Shown here piece after piece: positions 22,532 through 34,291 of a stretch of 64,000 nt of DNA. The notes beneath the pieces are model-generated. The model saw nothing but the letters and a program-made list of their open reading frames with translations, did no database searches and had not been told where the DNA came from. Each line of letters begins with the position of its first letter. Positions within the stretch are counted from its first letter, which is position 1. A program made the translations under genes and the position numbers. Source of the stretch: Agroathelia rolfsii (lineage: Eukaryota > Basidiomycota > Agaricomycetes > Amylocorticiales > Amylocorticiaceae); the NCBI GenBank assembly GCA_018343915.1, contig JABRWF010000008.1:434001-498000 (forward strand), read 5' to 3'.

Positions 22532-24142
22532 TCACAATTTCAAAGTGGCTGGCGAGTTGGAGGTGGATAGGGTGACGGTGCCTTGACCCTCGTTCTCCTC
22601 ACTCCAAGCAACGGAGCCATGGAGATTCCTCGAGCCCGAACGACGGAAGTTGACATTGCGGTGGCGATCCTCGCCCTTAGGGTCCTCTTCCTCGTTCCAC
22701 TCGACATTGGGGCGGAGGATGGATGATGAGACAGTGAACTCGCCCTCGTATGCAGCGTGCAGCTTAGCAACGGCGGGCGCGTTTGAGGTGCGGAAGGTGC
22801 CGTGCAGAGTACTATCTACAGGCTGCTCGTGGAAATGCACATCAATGGGTGCGTTGGCAGAGCGGGCCTGGACATCGAAACTGCCGCCGGTTTGCTTGGG
22901 CGTAAGGAGTTTGATTGCTGCATCAATGTGACTGTATGGCATAAACAAACATTATGAGAAAATCAACTGCAGTGAGTCGCAAATGTCAACTTACGCATTC
23001 CTAGTGTCAATAATGAGCTCAGAGGGAGATTCGGAGGGTTTGTTGTGCAAAAACACCTCAGCCGCGATAGGGGCGTTGCGGGTAGTCAGGTAGAGCGAAT
23101 GAGAGGCGTTGAAAGTACCCTCGATCTTGGAGTTTGAAGTCTTGATGACACCATCAATAACTGTGACAGACTGAAAATGCGTCGTTTAATTTCAAGATTG
23201 TACTGATGAATGGTTTCAAATCGTCACAACTTACATCTGCTTCAATACCGGAGTTGGAAGAAGAGAGGGAAAGACGATCGAACGAGACTGCTTCAGCAAG
23301 GTCGCCGACATGGTGGTGGAACAAAGGAAGGGATGTTTCGAATTCCTTAATCTTCAGGGGCGAGTCGTCCTTCGAGGCCGGGAGATGTACAGTGACCTCA
23401 AAGCGCACCATGTTATGGATATTGCTATGATGGCGGTTGGGTGTCTATGAAGAAATTTGGTAAATTCAAAAGAAGAAATAAGCAAAAAAAGGCCTTACAA
23501 TGAATGCAACACCTTGATCGTTCTTGCTACGGGAAATTATGCAGACATCGGATTCTTCAAACGCTTCTGGGATGTACCAGTGCGCTACCACCTCTACCAC
23601 AATATCATCACTATCACCGTTGGCCACGATATCGAATGAACCATGGTTGGCCGTCCCTTTGGCAGCAAACAAGTATGCATTGGATGTGAGGGGGAGATTG
23701 AGAGACGTCTTAGCCGAGAAGGGGTATTCGTGCGCCAGTGAGGACTTGGTAACAAGATCCGAGGTCCAGTCGCTGTCGGAGACACAATGTCCTACGTTGA
23801 TGTCAGCCCAATCCAAAGAGTCGGTCACCGCTGAACCGGGTGAAAGCTGGATCGAACCAGGCTTTTATGAGATATATCTGTGGGTCAAAGTGACGAGGGA
23901 GAACATACAGATTCGCCTGATTTGAAGCGACGGACACATCTGACTGCAAGTGGCACAATAGCATGAATTAGAACCAACGAGACTACCACCCAAACGAAAC
24001 CCCGGAGAATTCGTCGTCGGAGAGAAGGTCGTTGATGGTGTCTCTCATGAACGATAATGGGCTGGTGATATTGAGGGGGGATAGCGCCATAGACCTGGGC
24101 CTGAGGCAAAGGAGTGCTCTGGGATTTTTCGTCAAAGCTCAT
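22532..24142 (-). CDS. Single-pass membrane protein with TSNAP-type beta repeats (DUF7330-like)
   Basis: Five exons, 24142-23909, 23846-23499, 23444-23235, 23170-22995 and 22931-22532, give 455 residues. A cytosolic N-terminus rich in Pro, His and Arg (residues 1-46) leads to one transmembrane helix, FVWVVVSLVLIHAIVPLAV (about 49-67). The rest is predicted to lie outside the membrane. It is made of repeated beta-like units with motifs such as TSNSKIEGTFNASHS, TRNAPIAAEV, ARSANAPIDVHF and TSNAPAVAKLH. This matches a family common in Agaricomycetes whose function is unknown; a cell-surface or beta-helix role is inference. The DUF name is from memory. The last residues, STSNSPATLKL, complete one more unit. 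Confidence 0.8.
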
Positions 24143-24533
24143 GATGGACTTTTCTGGAGAGGCGGTGCGTGTCTGGAGACAGGGAGGAGGAGGACATTGT
24201 GAGTCTTATACTACCAGACATCATGAGGCTCCGCAGTTTCCGCTGCGTACTGCGGACACCAACGCCATCATCAGCTGCGCAAACTAAGCCCACATGCAAA
24301 TAGCCTTGAAATATGACGGAATGCTCACAATCTCAAGGATTTAAGCGCTGGTCATGTATATATGGGGTTATCCCGAATGATGCGCAGGAACCATGCACTG
24401 ATGCATGCCGTTTTTGTCCCATCACACAAGACAATCAGAAAGCATCCAAGGCCGAAGGCACTCACATCCGTAATCACTAACATATCCAAACTACTGATAC
24501 AAATCCCATGTAGATAATTTATGGCTCGTAAAC
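24143..24533. other. Intergenic, 391 bases
   Basis: Promoter side of the TSNAP-repeat gene and 3' end of ORC1. Nothing distinct seen. Confidence 0.4.
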
Positions 24534-27438
24534 TCATGTACTTAGCACATTTTTCCATGTCGTTCCACCTACTTCACCAAGTACCCTCTCCACCTCAATC
24601 ATCTCAAAATTCAACATCACTCTCCTCTCCCCATCCGGTTTTCTCGAGACTGCCGCGTTGTCTTCTAATAGCATCGCTCTCGATGCCACAAGAGACTCAA
24701 GTACTAAACCTAGTTCTGCTGTGGAGGGCCTCCGAGTGGCATCCAACGTCGATGCGAGTACGGGGAGATATGTCAGCAGTTGATGCCGAACCTAAGACCA
24801 ATATATATAAGATACAAAACCAATAATGTTTTATCAAATCGCCGTCAAATACCTCGCCCCATTGGATTTCCTCAACGCCCGCACGCTTCACGCATTTCAC
24901 AAGCGAGGCAAGCATGAGGCGTTCGTGGAAACTACATTCACGAAGATATGCAGCTGTTGGGCTATTCTGCATGGCTTTGATGACCTCTTTCACGTCATCC
25001 GTTCGGGCCGTGCGTTTGTCCGCATGGACGAGCTCAACTGCGCGTCTGCGAGCATGGCAGCATTAATAAAATACTCGTCGATAAAATCTAAATACGTACC
25101 TGCATATATCCAGGACTCGACGTGCATCTCCGCTGATGGAGGACACCTTCATAGCGGCAAACTTTATACCATCCTTGTGAATCACCTCTTTAGCGAACTT
25201 CTCCGGCATACCCTCTTGGGCATTTGCCAGTCGGGCATGAACAATAGCTTCTAGTTGTGGCGTCGTATATGGCTGGAAGTTGATACGGATCATACCTAGC
25301 CAAAGATAAGATTGAATGCAGAGGAAAACACCCAGGAGGATATAATCACCTAAACGGCTTCGTACACGCCCACTCATGACACGCTCCGGTAAATCCATCG
25401 TATTTGCGACAGCAACAACGATCAGTTTCGAACCAACAAGAGTTGGCCAGTTAAAGAAATTGTATACAACGTCCTGTTTGGCCGTGACAAGTTGGTCAAG
25501 TTCGTCCATGAGCACTACGCTGTCGGAACGTTCAGCAAACAAAATTATCTTAGCTTCTACTGCGCAGTACTTGCCATGCATGTCCGCCAGGACCAAAGTT
25601 CCCACTTTTCGTAAAGTGCTTTTCCAATCGTCTTAATGCTTCTTTGGAACTAATCTTAAGGTGTCCATCTGTCTCTGCGTCATGCCCAGAAATAGCTTCC
25701 CATAGTGCACAGTAAGCGCTGGAAGGATCTGTTAATCGTAGGCCATTGATTTCGACGTAGGTAAAAGGGTTGGCTTCCTGGGCTTTCCGTTAGAGATCAA
25801 ACCGGGAGATGTTAGGGAATAGATCCGCCGTACATTCCGTTCAGCTAATCCTCTGAGTTCTCTGATAACGGCGTGCACTGTCGCTGTCTTTCCTGTACCA
25901 GGAACACCACTTATGTCTAAAAATAAGTTTCAGTGACCCTCCGAGAGATAGAGAGATATGGAAGTAACTCGCAAACACAACCGCCACTGCCTTCTTCCAC
26001 AAGCTGCTCTACACTCCGCAAAACCTTCGCGTACTCATCCTCTCTGCATTTTAAAACATCCGGCCGTGACGCAACATGAAGTGCATTCATAGCTCTTAAC
26101 CATGGGTCGGCACTTTTTACCGGAGAAAGCTGCTGACTGCTTGCGAACTGCGGTGGTGCTGCCCGTACGACCGTAGGCACCCTCCTACGATCCACACGGG
26201 CTTTCGTATGTGGTGTAGGCTGAGCGATCTTCTTCGTGCTCTGCCTCGGCCTCCCCGGTGTTTTCGGTTTCGAAGGACTATCGAGTGTGACACGTTTGCG
26301 CGGAGACCTGCTGGGCGTGATAGGGACAGAAGTTGGGTCTCGTCTACGAGTGCGTGAAGGTGTTTTGGGCTCAGGAAGGCCATTGACCAGTGGTTCCTCC
26401 TCGGATTCCTCTGATTCGGAGCCGGGGACGTATTCAACAGACGCTTCCCTATGGCTTTGGCGAGAAGAGGATTTGACACGAGATTTACTTGGCGTTTGTG
26501 GTTCTTGCGATATCACGGCACCACTCTCGCTCTCCACCTTTCTACGTTTGCGGGCAGGTGATTCCACTTTTTCAGATTGTTGCGGAAGCGATGCATTAAA
26601 ATTGTGCAGTGTAGGCACCATCCAGACTGTGGCCCATTCTGGTTGGTGAGGCTGGGTAGCCGTGGCGTTTCTCCAGTGATCCTGCCAATCAAATTGATAA
26701 TGAAGTCCTCTGGTAGGATCAATGGCAAGTCTGCAGAAAAATGCCCGGTCTTCCTCATCGTCAGAGTCAGAGTCATCCGATTGTGTCGCATTTCGTGCAC
26801 GTTTGGAAGGGGTGCTGGGCTGCGCCGGTGCGGACTGAGATATAGCGCAAGGTCCAATTATTTGCTCCGGGTTTGTTAAACTAGTACGATCAAGAGTAAA
26901 AAATATCTCATTCTTATAGCCGAATATGAATTCATGTGTTCAATGAGAGAAAAGTTGAACATACCGAAGTGTAATCATGTTTGGCTCGTATCCGGGGTAA
27001 TTCGGATGGACGCAGGAACCAGTGTATCCGTATTCTTGTTGTGGATGGGTCTTCATCGGTTGCCAGAATCTGCGCTATGACACCGATGCTAGGGTGTATA
27101 GTTCTGTTTCCACTAGTGTTGACCAATACAGTGTCACCGACAGAGAATGTCCCATAGTACGTTGATCCTTTCTTCTTCTTTGCGGCTTTGCCACCACCGC
27201 CTCGAGCATATTTCGGTGCAGCTTCCGCACGCCTACTAAAGCTTTTGTAGAATGTCGTCCGTGAGTCGATCTGAAACTCTTCTGCCGGATCGATGGTGTC
27301 ATTAGGCTGAGCAGACCGTTCGTAAATCTTGGTCGACAAGGAAATGTCGTCGTCACTCCGAGGTAAGAATGCCACTGCAGGCTGACCACGCCTGGATCTT
27401 CGAGGTGTCTGAGGGTAAGCTGGTGCTTCAGTGGCCAT
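24534..27438 (-). CDS. ORC1: Origin recognition complex subunit 1 (BAH + AAA+ ATPase)
   Basis: Largest ORC subunit; binds origins in the nucleus and, with Cdc6, loads MCM helicase. Eight exons, 27438-26965, 26912-25973, 25916-25834, 25777-25575, 25519-25350, 25295-25100, 25045-24853 and 24791-24534, give 838 residues. The N-terminal BAH domain (about 85-215) shows YGTFSVGDTVLVN and RIRIHWFLRPSE. A long basic disordered region with many SP/TP sites (CDK-type) follows. The AAA+ core has Walker A YISGVPGTGKTAT (about 472-484), FTYVEINGLRL, Walker B VVLMDELDQLVT (about 568-579), sensor VVAVANTMDLPERV and RVRSRLG. The end is the winged-helix region. Two introns (25972-25917, 25574-25520) must use GC donors to keep the conserved motifs intact. 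Confidence 0.96.
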
Positions 27439-27702
27439 GCAGTCTTAGTGATTTTGCTAGCAGATATAGCTTGAATGGTTGTAATAATGTCTGTATAGCA
27501 CGCGTCGCGACGCGTTCAATGATTTCTGAGCGGAGCTCCAACCACGCAGTGTGACCGTTACGTAGCGTGATACGTGATATTTGTCACAGCTACGAAGTGC
27601 GAATTTGGCTATCATTTCCAGTTGCAGAAAGGGAAACAACGCATTGTCTGAGACGCTGGCATCACTGAACTCGCCGAGGTCTCCATAAATATATTGCAGG
27701 AA
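27439..27702. promoter_or_regulatory. Shared divergent promoter, ORC1 / ALG12
   Basis: Only 264 bases separate the two start codons, so both promoters must share or abut here. It includes CGCGTCGCGACGCG (about 27501-27514), a near-perfect palindrome containing ACGCGT-like MluI cell-cycle box cores, which suits the cell-cycle role of ORC1. Binding is inferred only from the motif. Confidence 0.45.
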
Positions 27703-29629
27703 ATGAGCATCATCTTGGATGCTAGTTTCATAGCTTTGGGATGGGCGTATGTCCTACTGGCACCGTACACAAAAGTCGAAGAGAGCTTCAACCTACATGC
27801 CACGCATGATGTGCTTATGTATGGCGTTTCGCCAACGGCGCTCCCTAAGGTATGCAATACCAATAATCAAGAAGTATTTATTTGTCCTCGAATCCCGATC
27901 ATCTGGAGATAGTATGACCATTTTGTCTTCCCCGGAGCCGTTCCGCGTACATTCATTGGGAGTATATGTCTAGCATGGATCAGCACACCTGTCATGTATA
28001 TTGCCGATGCCTTTCATCTACTTAACAACAAATTTGATACCCAGATTTTGAGTACGTCGCATAATTAAATATTTCATCTGAGACTTTCCTCATAATAACC
28101 CCACACGTTAGTTCGGCTGGTTTTAGCGACTATCAATGCATTGGGATTAAGTCTGATTCGAAGAGGCACAGAAAGTCACTTTGGAAGAAAGACCAGCTTA
28201 TTTTTTGTCCTTCTAACATGCTCCCAATTTCATATCCTGTTCTGGATGGGTCGTACCCTACCAAACATGTTTGCTTTGTTTCCTGGTGAGCCGAAAGCTA
28301 ACATATAGCTTCTGTAAATACTGGTATTGACCTTGGTACATAGTGAGCTTGGCTTGGTATTACTTCGTATCCAAAAGTCCATCTTTGTCCCAATCAAAAC
28401 ATCGAAACACGGGCAAAATCATCGCATTATTTACATTCGCCGCAGTCGTCTTTCGCTCCGAGCTTGCTTCGTTGCTAGCACCTATTGCCCTTCAATTCCT
28501 CATAACAAAACGGATATCCATGTTGAAACTTATTAAGGCGGGCCTAGTCACAGGCCTTCTCTCGATTGGCAAGTCTCAATAGACATGCAGTTCCATCCGA
28601 GTTAACTGATACGTATCATTAGCTCTTACGGTTTTCGTTGATTCCTACTTCTGGGGCCAATGGCCACTCTGGCCCGAGTTCTCTGGAATCTACTTCAATA
28701 TTTTTGAGGGGAAAAGCTCAGAGTGGGGCGTAAGTCTAACGTATGTCCCTGACTTTGTATCATTTATTCAAATTGTTCTAGGTTTCTCCATTCCACACCT
28801 ATTTCACATCTTTCCTCCCGAAACTGTTACTTGGCTCTTTACCACTGTCATTCTTAGGTGCCATCCTTGACAGACGGGTCCGTTCCTTACTTTTTCCTGT
28901 GGTACTCTTTGTCCTCTTCATCAGCTGTCTGGGGCACAAAGAATGGCGATTTGTTGTCTACATCGTTCCTATATTCAACGTTGCTGCCGCCAGGGCGGCG
29001 ACTTGGCTGTGAGTTTTCCTTTGTACCTGGATACCGTCTTTATTAAAGTCATTTATTCCAGTGTATCGCGTCCTAAAAATTCGTGGTTGGGAAGATTAGC
29101 TTTCCTTTCTGTTTTTGGTCTACTGGTTATCAATAGCCTTGCGACCTTTGTATTTTTACAATCTTCTAGAGCGAACTATCCTGGCGGAGAAGCTCTCGCA
29201 CAATTCAATGGGATCTATTCAAATGAACATCAGGGTAAATCTCTATTCGCAATGCATTTTTTTTACCTTTCTCATTCTCGGTGACATACAGTCTCGGTTC
29301 ACATATCCAACCTAGCCGCACAAACTGGTGCATCGCTCTTTTTACAAGAACATTCCCCTCCCTATCCATTTTATCTACAGCGGAATACGGTCTGGACATA
29401 CGATAAGACCGAGTCCATGCCGACTTCTGCTCTATCGAAGTTCACGCACCTCATCGAGGAATCGCCTAATCTCGCTAGTAATGGATGGGATTATGTAGAG
29501 CAGATCGATGGGTTTTCTGGGTGGCAGCTCAGACCATGGAAGGGACACTTCTCAGGACTGACCGATATCCTAGGTATGAGGAAGCTAGGGAAGCTTTGGA
29601 TTTTAGCCAAATCGCCGGGCCGTAGGTAG
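27703..29629 (+). CDS. ALG12: Dolichyl-P-Man:Man7GlcNAc2-PP-dolichol alpha-1,6-mannosyltransferase
   Basis: GT22 mannosyltransferase of the ER membrane that adds the eighth mannose to the N-glycan precursor in the lumen. Eight exons, 27703-27849, 27913-28051, 28112-28285, 28344-28568, 28623-28729, 28782-29008, 29062-29234 and 29292-29629, give 509 residues. The N-terminal family motif [13 protein letters not shown] and [16 protein letters not shown] are present, as is [20 protein letters not shown] (about 315-334), the luminal HKE motif shared by GT22 enzymes. Many hydrophobic helices run through the first 400 residues. The intron after exon 4 has a GC donor (G|GCAAGT). The first Met in frame after the promoter is used. 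Confidence 0.93.
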
Positions 29630-30537
29630 TAGCTCAGTCTCCTTTACCTGACAACGACTTATTCTGAGATCGAGTGGTTGCTTGTGTTATCGGACTCATG
29701 TCGGTTGTATCTAATACCAGAATGTCCGACCTCGTGAAGATAGGGAAGCACAAATAAATTTTGGCTAAACCTGTGATGCATGGATCAAAGGACCTTGCAA
29801 CAACCGTGTTCACGTGCTTAGATGTCACAATGCTCATGGTCATCTGCACTCCTATTCTCGTTCACTTTTCTACTACTTCCAATTTGCAAATCAGCTGGGA
29901 CTCTTTTACCGTCAATGTGTCTTGTCTGAATTATCTCATGAGGACATGTATTTGAATACTATATGGATTGGAGTATCTGCGGAAGGCGGCCCGCCGAAAA
30001 CCAAGAATCCCGTTTCCTCTCTATAGTTAACTTACAAGCTTCCTTGATGAGGTTTGGCGTGTACCGCTGCTATCATCTCTGCTTCTGAATTGATCTATGA
30101 CGTGGTGAACTCCGTATCCGGCGGCCTTTCTTCAAATAACACACCATGATATTGGAATCCAAAAGGATGGTCGCGGAAATGATCATATTAGATGCTCAAA
30201 AAGATGCATTGGTTGCCTTGACTCGTTCATCCCTGGCGACGCTTCCAGTTGTAGGGACATTACCGGCAAATTTTGATCATATTGCTGACACGGCCATTCT
30301 CACTCATTATTCTGTATCGTCAGAAGAAAGAAGCAATCGACGAGAGTATATACTGACTATCATCACGCGATCCACAAGTTCTCGGGTTTTCTTAACAGGC
30401 GGAACAATTCTTAGATAGACCATGCGACATCGAAGCTGATCTAGAATGAGGAAGGTTGTTAGGTATGGTGTATAAAAAGTGCCAAGCGAAAGTAGCAGTA
30501 TAAAGCGCTCTTGCTCGCACAGAGGGACTCTTCGACA
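29630..30537. other. Intergenic, 908 bases
   Basis: No gene could be supported. The right end is the promoter of the secreted-protein gene, with TATA-like boxes listed separately. Confidence 0.4.
30471..30477 (+). promoter_or_regulatory. TATA box of secreted-protein gene
   Basis: TATAAAA lies 67 bases upstream of the start codon at 30538. A second TATAAAG sits nearer at about 30499. TATA boxes this close fit a strongly regulated secreted-protein gene with a short leader. Confidence 0.5.
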
Positions 30538-31618
30538 ATGTTCACCACCGCATTTCTCCAGACCCTGCTTTTCCTAGTCCCACTCACGACCGCTGCGTCG
30601 TGGTGGACTGTTGAATGGGACGCCACGGAGTTCACAGCCATGTCCGGAGACATGATTGTTCCCGACACACCTAACTCCGGCGGAACTCCGTATGTCTGGC
30701 CAGGCATTCAGGACGGCAATGGCGTCCTCCAGGCCGTTCTTGATGGCAGGTAGGGAAAAGTGCTCTATCAATTCTGGATGATACATGCTTAGTCGTTGGC
30801 AGAACTGGTACCTGGTGGATTGGAGATGGGTAAGATATTCATTTTTGAGTTATCCTGGGGATAAAGCTGATCATGGCCTTTTTTCAGTTGGGAAGGTACT
30901 CCGAGGTAAATATTATTTGCTAACATGTGATTCGAATTTGATTGATCAATGTAACATCAGCTTGGCTTGGGGCTCGGGTTTCAATGCTTATCCTGGTGCG
31001 TCATCTGATTTTCTCTATCTCTTCGCTGGGATTCTTATGGGGGACTGTTAGGCGACACCGTTCATTTCAGCTTTGAGGTGAATGACGGGACCTGGACTTG
31101 CACTTTATCCGGTCCTGGAAGTGCTTCCAGTACATTCGCCCTCTCTGGCCAAACTCTTAATAGGCGAGGAAACCCCCTATCTTTCTTTCTTTTTTCCTCA
31201 TTAACATCCGAAAAATTTTACTCTATAGGGCCATTTTGGCAGTAGAAGTATGTATTAAAAAGACTTGGGGACATTGACATTAATGATTGTTTATTTTTCT
31301 AGCTTTACGACGTCTCGTTCAACTTTGGCCCTGTCATTGTAAGAAAGAATGATCCAATATCCTATATCTCTGACTTACTCTTGTTGTTCCTCATTAGTAT
31401 AAGAACCTTGAAATTACTGCAACTACCGAAGCAAGTGAGTGGTGCGGAAAGACGGTCTCCCTTGGATACTCCAGCGGCGTGAGTTCAGTCTGATACTCTC
31501 CTGTATTGAAATGGGTTAGCTAAATGTGTTTGATCCTCAGGAATACACGGTCACGGGAGCAACTGCTAATGGTTATACTTGCTCAGTTGAAGAGGTTATC
31601 ATGCCTAGTGAATCTTGA
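30538..31618 (+). CDS. Small secreted protein, Agaricomycete family of unknown function
   Basis: 205 residues starting with a signal peptide (MFTTAFLQTLLFLVPLTTAA). Nine exons: 30538-30749, 30793-30829, 30888-30895, 30961-30995, 31052-31163, 31229-31247, 31303-31338, 31398-31478 and 31541-31618. The mature part begins SWWTVEWDATEFTAMSGDMI, then GTPYVWPGIQDGNGVLQAVL, LAWGSGFNAYPGDTVHFSFE, ILAVELYDVSFNFGP and a Cys pair. These repeat-like beta strands match an expanded family of secreted proteins found in mushrooms whose role is unknown. Exon 3 is only 8 bases and is needed to keep frame. The intron after exon 5 has a GC donor. An extracellular location is well supported; function is not. Confidence 0.82.
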
Positions 31619-32096
31619 TATATTCATGCCGGGTTACAGCCTTACATGAAAATAAATGCAATAGCAATAAATTACTAGTACGATATTGGCTCTGTTGAGA
31701 CTGAATCAAACATGCTAATATTGGATGATAAGCGTGATAACAAGAAGCCTGAAGGAACGCAATATATCTTTTTGCAATCGCTATACATGTTCAACTTTAT
31801 ATTCTGTTTGCTTTAGTATCTCTTACAATTACTTGTAGAAAACAGTGCATTTTATGAACTATATGCGCTACCGTCAGGGGACCCCCCACGCGCGCTATCT
31901 TCTTTTACATCTTTATCACACCCTTTCTGTTTTGTCTTTGATAGATACTCTAATAATAAACAACGTGGACTCGGTTAGATTTAAACTGATGCAGATTAAA
32001 TCGTTTCCTCTTGTCCGTTTACAAGTAGATGAATACTAGGTCCATAATGCAAAAGACAAATTTCATCGTTTGTTATGCGTTCAACGTGGTGGAAGT
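31619..32096. other. Intergenic between convergent genes, 478 bases
   Basis: The 3' flanks of the two secreted-protein genes meet here. AT-rich, with AATAAA-like signals near 31653-31667. No gene seen. Confidence 0.4.
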
Positions 32097-32623
32097 TTAG
32101 TAAGAAATTGTGCCGAAAATCCCCGAAACACCGCCATAAAGATTCAGTCCTGACTCAGGGTAGGTAACATATGCCCATATACCCCAGCCAGCGACGTCCC
32201 CGAGTTCGCTCACGTCGGGCACCTAAATATCTGTCAATGGTTGATCAGGATTTTCGAGAGACACGACACTTACAGTTGCGTTAAATTGAAGGATAGTTTG
32301 AGTCGGGCCATAGTTGTTCCGTGCGATCAATATCAATGGAAGAATGTAACCGCTGGGATAGCTGCCTTGGATATATACATCGACAAACTCAGGTTGCCAG
32401 TAGGCGCATGTAGAGTTATAAGTCACAGTTATTTCCTTTGAAAGTTCAGATACTTTAACTTTAAAGCAGCAACGATCATTCTAAGAAAACAAACCTGTCC
32501 GACTGTTAGGTTGGATGATGGCGATACTGCGATTGAGCCGAATCGGCCTGCCTCGGGCGCTGAGCATCCAGTTGCTGATGCAAAGCCCGTGAGCAATGCA
32601 GCAGAGATTAATGCAGCACGCAT
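32097..32623 (-). CDS. Small secreted protein with a single beta-sandwich-like domain
   Basis: 138 residues from three exons, 32623-32495, 32435-32274 and 32222-32097, all phase 0. The signal peptide is MRAALISAALLTGFASATG. An upstream in-frame Met at 32683 would put 20 extra residues before it and is less likely. The mature protein has the pattern NLTVGQEITVTYNST, VDVYIQGSYPSG, LILIARNNYG, NATVPDVS and WGIWAYVTYPESG, alternating strands as in Kre9/Knh1-like or Ig-like fungal wall proteins. I cannot assign a family with certainty. It is unrelated in sequence to the convergent secreted protein at 30538. Only two Cys are present in the mature part. Confidence 0.78.
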
Positions 32624-32711
32624 GTTGAGCAAGATAGTAGGACAAGAATGCAAGATAAGACCGAGAAGGAGAGGGTGAGGCAATGATCTCTGTTCAAAAA
32701 TTAGTGTGCGA

Positions 32712-32718
32712 TTTTATA
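32712..32718 (-). promoter_or_regulatory. TATA box of 32623 secreted-protein gene
   Basis: On the minus strand TATAAAA lies about 90 bases upstream of the start codon at 32623. Confidence 0.45.
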
Positions 32719-34291
32719 GTCCATCAGAACGGAGAATATACGTGCATTAGAGCAGCTAGCATTTGGTCCACCATCAACATATACACACCATCAATGGTTG
32801 GAGTATAGTGTCAGATGTTAACCCATAGCCACAAGGGAATGGAGGCACGCTACAATGGTGATAATAGACCGTAAAACAAGGGTCAAATTGATTTATGAAC
32901 CCCGAGAACTTGAAAAACTCGGTGTGATGTGCCCGAATAGTGATCGTTAACGTGCACCGTTGTCCGGTTAACAAGACAGAACACATTTTTCATATTGAAG
33001 CCTGAAGGTGTCCTGAGCAGAATTCTCTATCCCAGCTCAAAGCATCAGAGGCATCAGAGATAGCTAGTGAGTTGAGATGTTTCAGCACGGCGCCAGTGGT
33101 ATGATAATGCTTTGCCATCGCGGTGTCGACAGACTCGCCAACCTTCCTAATAAGATCCATGACTCTCCACCACTGATATTATCTGAAGCTGTACTGCTAC
33201 TAGCGCCATCATTGTCTAGCCTTCCAGAGGCTTAGGCGGTTTAGGCAGTGTAACTACTTCGATTTCAGGTCTTTCTGAGCCAAGCACGGGCAAAAATTAG
33301 GCGAACGGGGTGTGACATATGATCATTGGTAGCTTCAAGTTTGCAACTGCATGCTTCCCAGCTGGGTGCCGATGAGGATTCGCCTTGATCATTAGGAATT
33401 CGGGTCTGTAACAATAGGTGAGTGAGTGGGGTAGTGTGTAGGTACTTGTATAGATCACCGTTACTAGTAGCGAAGCCGGAAAAGAGCAGTTGCCTCAATT
33501 GAGCGGCCCAGATTCCGAGTCGGACGCCGGAGCACTATTCTCCGAGTCCCTTGGGGAAACTCACTTACATTGATCATTGCACAGCTTCCATTGCTACTGA
33601 GCTCAAACCCGAGTCTGAGAGTGCCGCCTCCCTGGAATGCCCGACGCGTCAAGAAAGGCATATAATAATGAGACCCGCGCCAGTGTTCTCGCTACTTCTG
33701 TGTGACGAATCCGGTCTTTGTTGAGCTTCATGCGTTAGATACAACCCTAAGGGTGTCAGTCATGGGCCACTCTAACCCGAGTTGCCCTTGCAGGAGAAAC
33801 GCTAGCAGCTCCCACTCTGGACCTTTAGTGTTTTGATATTAAGTGCTATGAACATATTAAATAATACGTGAATATTTCGTAGCGTAGATGAGGTATAATA
33901 AGTGAGGAAAATAAAATCCAAGGGGTTAAAAAGCAAAAAGTCTAATAGTTATATCCGTAAAGGGTCGTGAAAAGCATGAGGTAATGGAAGAGGGACCAGG
34001 CACAGCTGCAGGGAGAATGCCAAGACCTATAGGCCAACCAATTGCAGCTAAACGGATTGCACGACGTGGCGATCCAACTCGAGGATATATGGCAATGGGC
34101 TCATAATCACGAGTAATGATGCAGTTAGCTATTGCTAAACTATCCAGCGCTCAAAGTCGCAAACAATTTTACCCGGGGTGGACCAGGTTCCCTTCCTGGT
34201 GAACATGAGCCATACTAAGGGTACATATGTGATAGGTATGTAATTGGCCGGGTAGGAGAAACAAGAAAGCAAAAGATAAACACTTTCAACT
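32719..34291. other. Gene-poor stretch
   Basis: No confident gene. A weak two-exon minus-strand reading frame at 33661-33265 is discussed under rejected items. The right end is the 3' flank of the Ca2+-ATPase gene. Confidence 0.4.

Noticed and set aside
23846..23875. GGTTCGATCC, a perfect B-box-like sequence on the minus strand
   Set aside because: It lies at the 3' end of an intron of the TSNAP-repeat gene with no A box or cloverleaf around it.
33265..33661. Two-exon minus-strand frame (MPFLTRRAFQGGG... joined to TRIPNDQGESS...)
   Set aside because: It needs an unusually long intron (about 165 bases), gives a 77-residue product with no motif, and the first part reads on without splicing. 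Too weak to call a gene.
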